DNA of 64,000 bases from RYN-133 sp963754285 (GTDB lineage: Bacteria > Actinomycetota > Actinomycetes > Mycobacteriales > Jatrophihabitantaceae), in the NCBI GenBank assembly GCA_963754285.1, contig CAVWFN010000004.1, positions 180,507 through 244,506 of the forward strand, in the 5' to 3' direction. The notes below the pieces were generated by a model, which was not told the origin of the DNA, did no database searches, and saw only the letters and a list, made by a program, of their open reading frames with translations. Below, piece by piece: positions 9,929 to 19,606 of the stretch. Numbering within the stretch: position 1 is the stretch's first letter; each line of letters starts with the position of its first letter. Position numbers and translations under genes: made by a program.

Positions 9929-11194
9929 TTATGCGCGGCGAGATCGACCCGTCAGCAGCACCGAACCGACCAGCCGAAGACGCATCCGGCGCAGCGCGGT
10001 GGCCAGATCACGCACGGCGGCGCCCCGCATCCGTCCGGAGGCAACCGTCACGAGCAACGCATTTCCGACAGCCATGACGTACGCGTCGTCGGATTCGGAC
10101 AGCGGCGAGCTGTGGACCAGGATGACGTCGACTTCCTTGTCGATCTGCGCGATCGCGCGGTGGAAGCGCAGCTCGACGAGACTGGCCGCAGCAGCGTCGC
10201 CGAGGTTTCCGACCGGAAGCACGCTCACGCCGGACACCGGGGTCGGACGCACGGCGTCGCGCAACTCGACATTGCCGCGCAGCACGTCGGCCAGGCCGGG
10301 TCCCTTGCTCTTGAACGCCGGATGTCCCTGCACTGCGGTGAAATCGGCATCGACGAGCAGCACCCGGTGCTCGACCTGGGCCAACGCGCTGGCCAGCGTC
10401 ATCGTCGCCCAGGCCGATGCATCATCGCGTTGGGCCGGTGCAACGACGACCAGACAGGTCGGGCTGTCGCTGGTCGCGAACTCGAGCCCGACGCGCAGGG
10501 CACGGAACTCGGCCGCGTTCGGTCCGGCCAGCGTGTCGGTGGGCATGTCGCTCGGATTCCCGGGACGCGTCACCGACGCGAGCACAGGAGCACCGGCAAG
10601 GTTGGCCAGCTGCCGGGGGTCGTCCACCCGGCCGGAGCGCCATTCGCGCAGCAGCGCGGCAGCGACCGCGGCGAGCAGCGCGACCAGGATGCCGATGACG
10701 ACGATGGTTGCGATGTCCGGCGAGCTGAAGCCGGCCGGCGTGCCGGCGATGCCTGCGTTCTCGAACGAGAACTGGCCGCGCGTGGGGTCGTAGGCCGGCA
10801 ATACGGCGACGATCGTGTTCGCGACCAGCGCCGCATAGCTGCGGTCGGCGTCCGAAACGTGGATCTGGATGATCGCGGTGCCGTCGACGCGGTCAGCCGA
10901 CACCTCGTCCTGCAACTCGGCGACGGTGCGGCGATGCCCGATGCGGTCGACCACGTTGGTGAGCACGGGGGCCGAGCCGGCGAGGCCGGCAATCGTGTCT
11001 TGCAGTTGCTCGACGGTGCCGTGCGACGGCGCGAGCGCATTGCTCGGCGTCGCAGTCACCGACGCCGTGGCCGTGTAGCTGCGCGGCGCGAACAGCGCCC
11101 AGGCCGTTGCCGCGGCGGCGACCACGATGATGGCGAGCAGGGCCGTACCGCGGCGGCGCCACAGCGCAGCCGCCACCGGTCGCCCGTTAAGCAC
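9929..11194 (-). CDS. Wzz/BY-kinase-like membrane protein with degenerate Walker A
   Basis: The 421-aa protein has the layout of polysaccharide co-polymerase/tyrosine autokinases: a first membrane helix (residues 16-36), an external segment rich in Ala and Val, a second helix (IVVIGILVALLAAVAAALL), then a cytoplasmic CpsD/Wzc-like nucleotide domain. In that domain the Walker A' VLLVDADF and a Walker B-like DVILVHSSPL are kept, but the Walker A segment reads APAQRDDASAWAT, without the Gly-Lys-Thr/Ser needed for ATP. No C-terminal tyrosine cluster is seen. So it is probably not an active kinase. The GTG at 11194 is chosen because the upstream extension is not conserved-looking and AAAGG precedes it. 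No glycan genes adjoin it. Confidence 0.72.
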   Translation of the reverse strand: MLNGRPVAAALWRRRGTALLAIIVVAAAATAWALFAPRSYTATASVTATPSNALAPSHGTVEQLQDTIAGLAGSAPVLTNVVDRIGHRRTVAELQDEVSADRVDGTAIIQIHVSDADRSYAALVANTIVAVLPAYDPTRGQFSFENAGIAGTPAGFSSPDIATIVVIGILVALLAAVAAALLREWRSGRVDDPRQLANLAGAPVLASVTRPGNPSDMPTDTLAGPNAAEFRALRVGLEFATSDSPTCLVVVAPAQRDDASAWATMTLASALAQVEHRVLLVDADFTAVQGHPAFKSKGPGLADVLRGNVELRDAVRPTPVSGVSVLPVGNLGDAAAASLVELRFHRAIAQIDKEVDVILVHSSPLSESDDAYVMAVGNALLVTVASGRMRGAAVRDLATALRRMRLRLVGSVLLTGRSRRA

Positions 11195-11362
11195 GCCTGA
11201 TCGCCTTTCCCAACAACTATGTCGTGGTGACAAATGTGCGCCAGCAAGAAATTCGCCCGGCAAGACGTTGAATCGCCAACAATCAATTGTCCGGTTGGTG
11301 GCAGAGCAAAACAAATCGAGACGCGATCTCCGCCTTTGTGGCGAGATCGGGCGCGCGAAGGC

Positions 11363-12541
11363 TCAGGCGTGCGGCGCGCCGAACAGCAAGCCGAGCGGAC
11401 GGCGACCTTCGACGATGGTGCCGTCGACGGTCTCGCCGGCCGGCATGAGTTCGGAAACGGCGTCGCGCAACGACTCGACGGACCCGACCGAGGAATTGAA
11501 CGCGACAAGCGCTTGGCTCATCTCTTCGAGCAGGCGCCGCATGCATTCGCGGACGTCCTCGATGCCGGTGTTGGCGGCGCTCAACAATTCCTCGGCACGC
11601 GAGCGGCTGGCCTCGACGGCACGTCGGCCTTCGACCGCGGCGGCCGCGACCTCGGCCTCGACCAGGCGGGCGGCTTCGGAGCGGCCCTGGTCGAGGGCGT
11701 TGGCGCGGATGCGGTCGGCGTCACGGCCCGCTTCGGCCAGAGCCTCGCGCGCCGCAGCGGCACGTTCGCGCTCGGCCTGTGCATCGAGTTCGGCACGGAC
11801 GGCGACCGAGTCCTCGCGAGCGCCCTCGGTGATGCGCTCGGCCTCGGCACGTGCGGCCTGCACGATGGCGGCCGCCTCGACCTTGGCGGCAGCGAGCAGT
11901 TCGGTGGCGCCCTCGCGCGACTCGACGTGCAGTCGGTCGCTGAGCATCCGGGCCTCGACGAGGATGCGCTCGCCTTCGGCGGCCGCCTCGGCGCGCAGGC
12001 TGTTCGCCTCGGCACGCAGGCGGTGGGCCTCTTCGTGTGCGTGCAGGGTGATGCGCAGCGCTTCGGCCTGGGCGGTGCTGCTGACCCCGGACAGTGGGAC
12101 GTACTGGCCGCTCGGGTGGTGGCTGCGCTCAGCAGCAGTGTCGTCGGCCGCGTCGTCGGTGGCCTGAGTGGTCTCGGTGCGGTCGGGCTGCTGCTGCTCG
12201 GGCTGGACTCGGGCCAACTCGACGACGTTGTTGCCCGGGTCCGCGGGTGGCGCAGCTGCGGCCGCCTCGGGCCGATCGGCGAAAGGGCTTTCGATGGGTG
12301 CCGGCTCGACCGGCCGGCGCGGCGCTTCGAGCTGGGGCGCGGACGGCTCAGTGGCGGGCTGGTCGGCCGGGCTCTCGAGCCGGTTCAGCAGCGATTCGAC
12401 GTGCGAAATCGCGCGGCGCAGCAGCTGGGCGGGTGGTTCGCTCGGCCCGGAGGAGTCCCACTCGCCGGGGACGTCGGGACCGTTACCCACTCCGACCTCC
12501 GATCCCCGCGAAATATCTTCCAACGGAAACCATATCGTCAA
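11363..12541 (-). CDS. long coiled-coil protein, DivIVA/TolA-like
   Basis: The 392-aa protein has an acidic Pro/Ala-rich N-terminal third and then about 200 residues of Ala/Glu/Arg heptads (from AQAEALRITLHAHEEAHRLR to the EASRSRAEELLSAANTGIED region), predicted to form a long coiled coil, and a short C-terminal tail. There is no membrane segment. Such proteins in actinomycetes include DivIVA/Wag31-like polar scaffolds, but the DivIVA N-terminal lipid-binding motif is not visible. The start is TTG at 12541 with GGAG six bases ahead; a GTG about 18 codons later is an alternative. It is divergent from def. The same strand and near location suggest a link with the Wzz-like gene, 168 bases downstream. 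Confidence 0.6.
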   Translation of the reverse strand: MTIWFPLEDISRGSEVGVGNGPDVPGEWDSSGPSEPPAQLLRRAISHVESLLNRLESPADQPATEPSAPQLEAPRRPVEPAPIESPFADRPEAAAAAPPADPGNNVVELARVQPEQQQPDRTETTQATDDAADDTAAERSHHPSGQYVPLSGVSSTAQAEALRITLHAHEEAHRLRAEANSLRAEAAAEGERILVEARMLSDRLHVESREGATELLAAAKVEAAAIVQAARAEAERITEGAREDSVAVRAELDAQAERERAAAAREALAEAGRDADRIRANALDQGRSEAARLVEAEVAAAAVEGRRAVEASRSRAEELLSAANTGIEDVRECMRRLLEEMSQALVAFNSSVGSVESLRDAVSELMPAGETVDGTIVEGRRPLGLLFGAPHA

Positions 12542-12680
12542 AACCGCTCCACGCTAAGCGGAGCGCCGTATCCGCCGAGCTTTGATGCTGGCGGGAAAAT
12601 TGGGACGAACGAGACCGGTGCCGGCGCGCAGCGTCGACGGTCCGCGCGGGGCGCCGCGGGCCCGGATAAGCTGCGAAACC

Positions 12681-13202
12681 GTGGCTGGCACACCTCGGAA
12701 AATTCGGGTCGTCGGTGATCCGGTGCTGCACACTCCCGCCCGCGAGGTGACCGAGTTCGACGAGTCGCTGGCGTCGCTTGTCGACGACATGTTCGCCTCG
12801 TTGGCGGTCGCCGAGGGGGTCGGGCTCGCCGCGCCGCAGATCGGGGTCGACCTCGCCGTGTTCGTCTACGACTGCCCGGACGGCGCGGGCTCACGCGCGG
12901 TCGGCCATGTGGTCAACCCGATCCTCGAGACGTCGGGTCCCCTCGTCGAATCGGACGAGGGTTGCCTGTCCGTCCCAGGGCCGTATCACGACCTCGGGCG
13001 CTTCGACGAGGCCCGCGTCCATGGGGTCGACAAGACCGGCGCCCCGATCTCGGTGAGCGGCACCGGCTATCTCGCGCGCTGCCTGCAACACGAGACCGAC
13101 CACCTGCGCGGCGTCCTCTACATCGACCACTTGCCGCGCAACCGCCGGCGCCGGGTGCTGCGCGAGATGGAGCCGTACGAGTGGAACGCTCCCGTCCGCT
13201 GA
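12681..13202 (+). CDS. def: peptide deformylase
   Basis: Removes the N-formyl group from nascent proteins. All three metal-site motifs are present: GVGLAAPQIG, EGCLSVP (the metal-ligand Cys) and QHETDHLRG (the His pair and catalytic Glu). Length 173 aa is typical. The GTG at 12681 gives MAGTPRKIRVVGDPVLHTPA, where RVVGDPVL is the normal family start; an upstream in-frame extension is not needed. Confidence 0.96.
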   Translation: MAGTPRKIRVVGDPVLHTPAREVTEFDESLASLVDDMFASLAVAEGVGLAAPQIGVDLAVFVYDCPDGAGSRAVGHVVNPILETSGPLVESDEGCLSVPGPYHDLGRFDEARVHGVDKTGAPISVSGTGYLARCLQHETDHLRGVLYIDHLPRNRRRRVLREMEPYEWNAPVR

Positions 13203-13224
13203 CCTCCCCCGGTGAGTGGCGCGG

Positions 13225-14244
13225 TCAGACCAGCAGTTCGGCGATCTGGACGGCGTTGAGCGCGGCGCCCTTGCGCAGGTTGTCGTTGCTGACGAACAGC
13301 GCCAGGCCGCGCAGGTCGGGGACGCCTTCGTCCTGGCGCAGCCGCCCGACGTAGGACGGATCGGCGCCGGCGGCCTGCAGCGGCGTCGGGATGTCGGCGA
13401 CCTCGACGCCGGCTGCGTCGCGGAGCAGTTCGAGCGCGCGGGCAACCGGAAGCGGCGCCGCGAACTCGGCATTGATCGACAGCGAGTGTCCGGTGAACAC
13501 CGGCACGCGCACGCACGTGCCCGACACGAGGAGGTCGGGGATGTCGAGGATCTTGCGCGACTCGTTGCGCAGCTTGCGCTCCTCGTCGGTCTCGCCGGAC
13601 TCGTCGTCGAGCAGGCTGCCGGCCAGCGGCAACACGTTGAACGCGATGGGACGGGCGTACTTCACCGGTTCGCCCAGGTCGATCGCGCTGCCGTCGAAGG
13701 CGAGCTCGGCCGCCTTGTCGCCCGCGGCGCGTACCTGGTTGTCGAGCTCGGCCACGCCGGCACCGCCCGAACCGGACACGGCCTGATACGTCGACACGAC
13801 CAGGCGTCGCAGCCCGGCCTCGTCGTGCAGCGGCTTGAGCACCGGCATCGCGGCCATGGTCGTGCAGTTCGGGTTGGCGATGATGTTCTTCGGCGCCTCA
13901 CGCACGAGGTGCCCGTTGACCTCGGCGACGATCAGCGGCACGTCCGGGTCCATCCGCCACGCGGACGAGTTGTCGATGACCAGCGCGTGCTCGGCGAACC
14001 TCGGCGCGATCTCCTTCGAGGTCGATCCGCCCGCCGAGAACAGCGCGATGTCGAGCCCGGACGGGTCGGCGACCGCGGCGTCCTCGACCCGGATGTCGAC
14101 GCCGTCCCACTGCAGCGTCGAGCCGGCCGAGCGCGCGGACGCGAAGAAGCGGATGTCGTCGATCGGGAAGTGCCGCGACGCGAGGATGCGCCGCATCATC
14201 GTCCCGACCTGGCCGGTCGCCCCGACTACTCCTACCCTGGCCAT
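13225..14244 (-). CDS. asd: aspartate-semialdehyde dehydrogenase
   Basis: Reduces aspartyl-4-phosphate to aspartate semialdehyde with NADPH, the second step toward lysine, threonine, methionine and diaminopimelate. 339 aa. The N-terminal VGVVGATGQVG binds NADP; IIANPNCTT holds the catalytic Cys and FTGHSLSINAE the catalytic His. AGGAGG lies seven bases before the ATG. It is downstream of lysC with 118 bases between, the usual ask-asd order in actinobacteria. Confidence 0.97.
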   Translation of the reverse strand: MARVGVVGATGQVGTMMRRILASRHFPIDDIRFFASARSAGSTLQWDGVDIRVEDAAVADPSGLDIALFSAGGSTSKEIAPRFAEHALVIDNSSAWRMDPDVPLIVAEVNGHLVREAPKNIIANPNCTTMAAMPVLKPLHDEAGLRRLVVSTYQAVSGSGGAGVAELDNQVRAAGDKAAELAFDGSAIDLGEPVKYARPIAFNVLPLAGSLLDDESGETDEERKLRNESRKILDIPDLLVSGTCVRVPVFTGHSLSINAEFAAPLPVARALELLRDAAGVEVADIPTPLQAAGADPSYVGRLRQDEGVPDLRGLALFVSNDNLRKGAALNAVQIAELLV

Positions 14245-14260
14245 CAGACCTCCTCTGGGC

Positions 14261-14279
14261 CGCTCGCTGCGCTCGGGCC
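14261..14279 (-). repeat. GGCCCGAGCGCAGCGAG motif, copy 1
   Basis: The 17-base sequence GGCCCGAGCGCAGCGAG (minus-strand sense) lies about 20 bases ahead of the asd start. The same 17 bases occur at about 27933-27949 ahead of the protease gene, again close to its start. It sits within a GC-rich imperfect hairpin. The role is unknown; it may be a dispersed intergenic repeat. Confidence 0.55.
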
Positions 14280-14362
14280 CGTCGTCGGCCTGACGCGCGG
14301 CTGACGCCGCGCCCGCGCCGCGGGGCCAGGGCTCTTCGCGCGAGCGCTCATCGCGTGGGTGG

Positions 14363-15631
14363 TCACCTGCCGGTACCCCCGTAGACGACGGCTTCTTCGT
14401 CGGAGGAGCCGAGCTCGAACGCGTCGTGGACGGCGCGGACGGCGGTGTCGAGATCGGTGTCGCGGCAGATCACCGAGATCCGGATCTCCGACGTCGAGAT
14501 CATCTCGACGTTCACGCCGGCGTCCGAGATCGCGGTGAAGAACGTCGCCGAGACGCCCGGGTGCGAGCGCATCCCGGCGCCGATCAGCGAGAGCTTGCCG
14601 ATGTGGTCGTCGTAGAGCAGCTGCTCGAACCCGATCTGCTCCTGAACCTTCTTCAGCGCAGCGATCGCGGTCGGGCCGTCCGTCTTCGGCAGCGTGAACG
14701 ACACGTCCGTGCGGCCGGTGCCGCCGGTCGAGATGTTCTGCACGATCATGTCGATGTTGATCTCGGACTCGGCGAGCGTGCGGAAGATCGCCGCCGCCTC
14801 GCCGGGCTTGTCCGGCACGCCGACGACGGTCACCTTGACCTCGCTGCGGTCGTGCGCGACTCCGCTGATGATGGCCTGTTCCACGGTGTGATCCTCCATC
14901 GATCCCGCGACGGTCGTGCCGGTTCTGGTCGAGAAGGACGAGCGCACGTGAATCGGCACGTCATAGCGCCGTCCGTACTCGACCGAGCGCAGGTGCAGGA
15001 TCTTGGCCCCGCACGCCGCGAGCTCGAGCATCTCTTCGTAGGTGACCGACGACAGGCGTCGCGCGTTCGGCACGATGCGCGGGTCGGCGGTGTAGACGCC
15101 GTCGACGTCGGTGTAGATCTCGCACACGTCGGCGTTGAGCGCTGCGGCCAGGGCGACGGCAGTGGTGTCCGATCCGCCGCGACCGAGCGTCGTGATGTTC
15201 ATGGTCTCTTTCGAGAAACCCTGGAAGCCGGCGACGATCGCGATGTTGCCCTCGGCGACCGAGTTCTCGACACGTCCGGGCGTGATGCTCACGATCCGCG
15301 CCTTGCCGTGGACGGACGTGGTGAGCACGCCCGCCTGCGACCCGGTGAACGACTCGGCCTTGTAGCCCTGGCTGTTGATCGCCATCGCGAGCAGCGCCAT
15401 CGAGATGCGCTCGCCCGCGGTCAGCAGCATGTCGAACTCGCGCCCGGACGGCACCGGCACGATCTGCTGCGCCAGGTCGATCAGCTCGTCGGTGGTGTCG
15501 CCCATGGCCGAGACAACGACGACAACGTCGTGGCCGTCTCGCTTGGTGGCGACGATCCGCTCGGCGACGCGCTTGATGCGTTCGGCGTCGGCGACGGACG
15601 ATCCGCCGTACTTCTGAACCACGAGGGACAC
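14363..15631 (-). CDS. lysC: aspartate kinase
   Basis: Phosphorylates aspartate, the committed step of the aspartate family pathway. 422 aa. The N-terminal MSLVVQKYGGSSVADAERIK has the kinase KYGGSS; SQAGVLTT and GRGGSDTTAVALAAALNAD belong to the amino-acid kinase fold, and two ACT domains follow from about residue 265 (VTVVGVPDKPGEAAAIF and LSLIGAGMRSHPGVSATFF), which normally bind lysine and threonine. Actinobacterial aspartokinases often make a separate beta subunit from an internal start; I cannot show that here. Confidence 0.97.
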   Translation of the reverse strand: MSLVVQKYGGSSVADAERIKRVAERIVATKRDGHDVVVVVSAMGDTTDELIDLAQQIVPVPSGREFDMLLTAGERISMALLAMAINSQGYKAESFTGSQAGVLTTSVHGKARIVSITPGRVENSVAEGNIAIVAGFQGFSKETMNITTLGRGGSDTTAVALAAALNADVCEIYTDVDGVYTADPRIVPNARRLSSVTYEEMLELAACGAKILHLRSVEYGRRYDVPIHVRSSFSTRTGTTVAGSMEDHTVEQAIISGVAHDRSEVKVTVVGVPDKPGEAAAIFRTLAESEINIDMIVQNISTGGTGRTDVSFTLPKTDGPTAIAALKKVQEQIGFEQLLYDDHIGKLSLIGAGMRSHPGVSATFFTAISDAGVNVEMISTSEIRISVICRDTDLDTAVRAVHDAFELGSSDEEAVVYGGTGR

Positions 15632-15701
15632 GCCGAAAAGGCTACCGGGCCGGGCAGGTCACAATTACTCACGCTCAGGCATGGTTCGGACGGAGAGTGC
15701 A

Positions 15702-16580
15702 ATGTTCACCACGAGAACGGTCACCGACGGCGGCACCGAGACCGACCTGATCTTCCATCACGGCGTCGACCTGCCCGAGTTCGCCGCGTTCCCGCTGCTC
15801 GACAGTGCCGACGGACGGGCGTTGCTGACCGACTACTACGCCGGCTACGCCGAGATCGCACGAGCGGTCGGCGCCGGCTTCGCACTCGAGGCCCCGACGT
15901 GGCGAGCCAATCCCGACTGGGGCGCGAAAGTCGGCTACGACGCCGCCGACCTGGCCCGCGTGAACCGCGATTCCATGACGTTCCTCGGTGAACTGCGCGA
16001 ACAGTTCGCAATTGCGTCGACGCTGATCAGCATGACGATCGGACCGCGCGGCGACGGCTACCGACCCGGTGCACGCGTCGATCCGGACGAGGCGGCCGAG
16101 TACCACCGTCCACAACTCGAGGCAGCCGCCGGAGCCGATCTCGCCACCGCCTACACGCTGACCGACCCCGGCGAGGCGATCGGCGTCGTGCGTGCCGCCC
16201 GCGCGGTCGGCGTCCCGATCGGCATCTCGTTCACCGTCGAGACCGACGGTCGGCTGCCGGACGGGACGACGCTCGCCGACGCCGTCGCGACCGTGGATGC
16301 CGCAGCACCGCCCGACCACTTCGGCCTCAACTGCGCGCACCCGACGCACATCGCCGCAGCCGATCCGGGCGCGTGGCAGGAACGGATCGCCCTGCTGCGT
16401 CCGAACGCATCGATGCGCAGCCACGCCGAACTGGACGAGGCGAGCGACCTCGACGACGGCGACCCGGCCGAGCTCGCCCAGTCGTGCATGGCGATCGTCG
16501 GCCGGTTCCCCAACCTGCGCGTGCTCGGCGGATGCTGCGGCACCGACGCGCGGCACGTCGCCGCGCTGTGGGCGGTTTGA
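15702..16580 (+). CDS. homocysteine S-methyltransferase family protein
   Basis: Zinc-dependent methyl transfer to homocysteine, probably from S-methylmethionine or a related donor. The 292-aa protein starts FTTRTVTDGGTETDLIFHHG, where DGG(T/M)ET is the family opening, and has the zinc ligands in HFGLNCAHPTH and VLGGCCGTD. The ATG at 15702 has GGAG eight bases upstream and is preferred over one 21 bases earlier. It is divergent from lysC, so methionine-related functions sit together. Confidence 0.9.
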   Translation: MFTTRTVTDGGTETDLIFHHGVDLPEFAAFPLLDSADGRALLTDYYAGYAEIARAVGAGFALEAPTWRANPDWGAKVGYDAADLARVNRDSMTFLGELREQFAIASTLISMTIGPRGDGYRPGARVDPDEAAEYHRPQLEAAAGADLATAYTLTDPGEAIGVVRAARAVGVPIGISFTVETDGRLPDGTTLADAVATVDAAAPPDHFGLNCAHPTHIAAADPGAWQERIALLRPNASMRSHAELDEASDLDDGDPAELAQSCMAIVGRFPNLRVLGGCCGTDARHVAALWAV

Positions 16581-16660
16581 CCATTCTGCGGTGGTTCCGA
16601 GGTCAGGCCCCCTCATGTGATCGGTATTCACGCCGATCGGATGGGCATGGAACGCGTGGC

Positions 16661-18269
16661 ATGACCGCGGATCAGATGTCCGCGCGTCGGCACCTGGCGC
16701 ATGCCACGGTGACCACGCGAGCGACTTTCGCGGCAGCCACCGCCGGCGCCGCACGGTATCGCTCGGCGATGGTGTTCGTGGCGGGCACGTTGCTGATCGC
16801 GATCGTCGCAGCGGTGCACAACGGCTATCTGTTCACGACACCCCTCCACGAGGCCAGCGACGAGGCGCTGAACGGGCTCCTCATCACCCGCGCCGACCAC
16901 GGCCACCAACTGGTGGGCAACTACTCACGTGTCGGGTTCGACCATCCCGGTCCGGCTTTGCTCTACATGCTCGCCGCAGGTCAGGGTCTGTTCTTCAGTT
17001 GGCTGCACGTCGTGCCGGCCCCGTACAACGGCCAACTGCTCGGAGCGAGTTTGTTCGGCGCTGCCCTGCTCGCTCTCGCGGCGGTCGCTCTGTTGCGGGC
17101 GACGCGCTCGTTGGCGGTGGCGGGGATCGCACTGGGCACGTTCGCCGTCTTCGCCCTGCACCTGTCCATGGTCGGCGACCAGGTGTGGTTCCCCTACCTG
17201 TACATGGCGCCCTTCCTCCTGCTGGTGGTGTCGGGCAGCTGTCTCGCCTTCGGTCGGACGACCGAGCTCCCCAGCTTCGTGCTGGCGCTCGGCCTGCTCG
17301 TCCACGGACACGTCTCCTTCATCGGCATCGGCGGCGTGACGAGCCTGTTGGTGCTTGCCGGTTGGCTCACCAGGCACCGCGGCGCGCGGCGGACGGAACT
17401 GACGAGCCACCGCGGGGCGGTGATCCTGGCTGCCGGGCTGGTCGGCCTGTTCCTGCTCCCGATCGTCCTCGAAATCGTGCTGCACTTCCCGGGACCGTGG
17501 CCGCAGTACGTCGGTTATCTCGGGTCAGGCACGCGCGGTGGGCCCGGGTCGCCGGGCTTCATCGGGTGGTACTTCACCGCGGCAGGGGTGCCCGTGTCGG
17601 TGACCCTCGCAGCTGCCGTGGCAGCCTCGGTTCTCTGGGCGACCAGCCGGGGTCGCGAGCGGGAGCGCGTGTTCGGCGACATCTACGCGATGCTCCTGGT
17701 GCAGACCCTGCTGTTCGTCGCGTACGTCGAGTCGTCGGTCGATTCCTACGACGCGATCAACCACTACGTCGGGTTTTACTACCTCACGGTGCTGGTCGTG
17801 CTGATCGCGAGCGCACTCGCGCACGCCGTCGTGCGTGTCTCCTCCAGGCTCGGAGATACGGCAGCGGCCAGCAGCCGACTCACTCGCGTCGCCGCCGTCG
17901 TCGGAGCGCTCGTGCTGGTCGTCGCGCCCGCCGCGACGAGTCAGCCTCCGGACAAATTCCTGCACGGCTTCGACTACGCGCAGCTCGCACACCGCCTGGT
18001 CGCCGATCCGCTTCGCGGCGGACGCGTCGTGGCGATCGGATTCGTGCACGACCTGTGGCCGCAGGCCGCCGGGCTCGCGATCGAGATCGACCGTGACGGC
18101 GCGCCGTGGTGTGTGTCCGGGCCGGACGCGCGTCTGCTGTTCACCGCCGCGCACACCTGCACCAGCACGACCGCCGACTGGCGGTTGGCGATGGTCGAGC
18201 CACAACGATCGCCTGCAGGCGGCAGCGCGATCTACTCCGGTTCGCTGTTCACGATCCTCCGCGCGTTAG
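16661..18269 (+). CDS. polytopic membrane protein, GT39/ArnT-like (stop codon displaced)
   Basis: An integral membrane protein of about 535 aa with some 10-12 hydrophobic helices. The external loop after the first helix, HEASDEALNGLL and RVGFDHPGPALLYML, is typical of actinobacterial glycosyltransferase-39-like proteins in which acidic residues of that loop act on a lipid-linked sugar; the substrate is unknown. In the given sequence the frame does not stop at its natural end. It reads TTA at 18266 and continues to 21217 antisense to gabT and the dehydrogenase. A one-base insertion near 18240-18265 would explain this, because TAG at 18267-18269 is one frame away, where the family would be expected to end. 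Confidence 0.72.
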
Positions 18270-19597
18270 GCCTTGGCGGCGAACGCCGACTCGAGGATGT
18301 CGAGTCCTTCGTTCAGCAGGTCGTCGCCGATCACCAGCGGCGGCAGGAAGCGCAGCACGTTGCCGAACGTGCCGGCGGTCAGCGCGATCAGACCTTGACG
18401 GTGGCACTCGGCGGCGATCTCGCCGGTGAGCTTCGCATTCGGCGTCAGCGTGCCCGGCTCGACGAGTTCGAGCGCGAGCATCGCGCCACGTCCGCGCACA
18501 TCGCCGATGACGTCGTACTTGCTCGCCAGCGCTTCGAGCCGCGGCCGCATGGTCGCCTCGATGCGCTTCGCGGCACCGGCGAGATCCTCCGCCTGCATCG
18601 TCTCGATGGCGCCGAGCGCCGCCGCACACGCGACGGGGTTGCCGCCGTAGGTTCCGCCGAGGCCGCCGGTGTGCACCGAGTCCATCACCTCGGCACGGCC
18701 GGTGACGCCGGCGAGCGGCATGCCGCCGGCGATCCCCTTGGCGGTCGTGATCAGGTCGGGGACGACGCCCTCGTACTCGCACGCGAACCAGTCACCGGTA
18801 CGGCAGAACCCCGACTGGATCTCGTCGGCGATGAACAGGATGTCGTTCTCGCGGCACCAGTCGGCGACCTTCGCCAGGAAGCCCGGTGCCGGGACGATGA
18901 AACCGCCCTCGCCCTGGATCGGCTCGATGAGCACGGCCGCGCAGTTCGACTCGCCGACCTGGGTATGGACGAGCGACACGAATTGCTCGAACGCCTCGTC
19001 GGCGCAATTGTCCGGGCCGGTCGGCCAGCGGTACGGATAGGCCATCGGCACGCGGTAGATCTCGCCGGCGAAGGGCCCGAAGCGGTGCTTGTACGGCATG
19101 TTCTTCGCCGTCAGCGCCATCGTCAGGTTCGTGCGTCCGTGATAGGCGTGGTCGAAGACGACGACCGCCTGCCGCCCGGTGTGATGCCGCGCGATCTTGA
19201 CCGCGTTCTCGATCGCTTCGGCGCCGGAGTTGAACAGCGCGGTGCGCTTCTCGTACGTCCCCGGGGTCAACTCGTTGAGCTTCTCGGCGACGGCGACGTA
19301 GCCCTCGTACGGCGTGACCATGAAGCAGGTGTGCGTGAACGCGGCGATCTGCTGCTGGACGGCGTCGACCACGCGCGGCGCGCCGTTGCCCACGGACGTG
19401 ACGGCGATGCCCGAGCCGAAGTCGATCAGCTGGTTGCCATCGGCGTCGACGACGATGGCGCCACTCGCCTCGGTGACGTAGATCGGCAACGTCGTCCCGA
19501 CACCGCTGGCGACCGCGGCGCTCTTGCGGGCGTGGAGCTCCTTCGAACGCGGGCCGGGGATCTCGGTCTTCAGTACTCGCTGCTGCGCGACGGTCAT
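18266..19597 (-). CDS. gabT: 4-aminobutyrate aminotransferase
   Basis: PLP enzyme that moves the amino group of GABA to 2-oxoglutarate. 443 aa, class III aminotransferase: FNSGAEAIENAVKIAR binds the cofactor phosphate, FDHAYHGRTNLTMALTAK, IEPIQGEGGFIVP, FIADEIQSGFCRTG with the PLP-ring Asp, and TTAKGIAGGMPL with the Schiff-base Lys. The start ATG lies nine bases after the end of the aldehyde dehydrogenase gene on the same strand, so both are one transcript. The TAA stop overlaps the probable end of the convergent membrane protein gene. Confidence 0.95.
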   Translation of the reverse strand: MTVAQQRVLKTEIPGPRSKELHARKSAAVASGVGTTLPIYVTEASGAIVVDADGNQLIDFGSGIAVTSVGNGAPRVVDAVQQQIAAFTHTCFMVTPYEGYVAVAEKLNELTPGTYEKRTALFNSGAEAIENAVKIARHHTGRQAVVVFDHAYHGRTNLTMALTAKNMPYKHRFGPFAGEIYRVPMAYPYRWPTGPDNCADEAFEQFVSLVHTQVGESNCAAVLIEPIQGEGGFIVPAPGFLAKVADWCRENDILFIADEIQSGFCRTGDWFACEYEGVVPDLITTAKGIAGGMPLAGVTGRAEVMDSVHTGGLGGTYGGNPVACAAALGAIETMQAEDLAGAAKRIEATMRPRLEALASKYDVIGDVRGRGAMLALELVEPGTLTPNAKLTGEIAAECHRQGLIALTAGTFGNVLRFLPPLVIGDDLLNEGLDILESAFAAKA

Positions 19598-19606
19598 GGG
19601 CTGCCC

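Noticed and set aside
14426..15991. 521-codon plus-strand open frame
   Set aside because: Antisense of lysC; no family resemblance.
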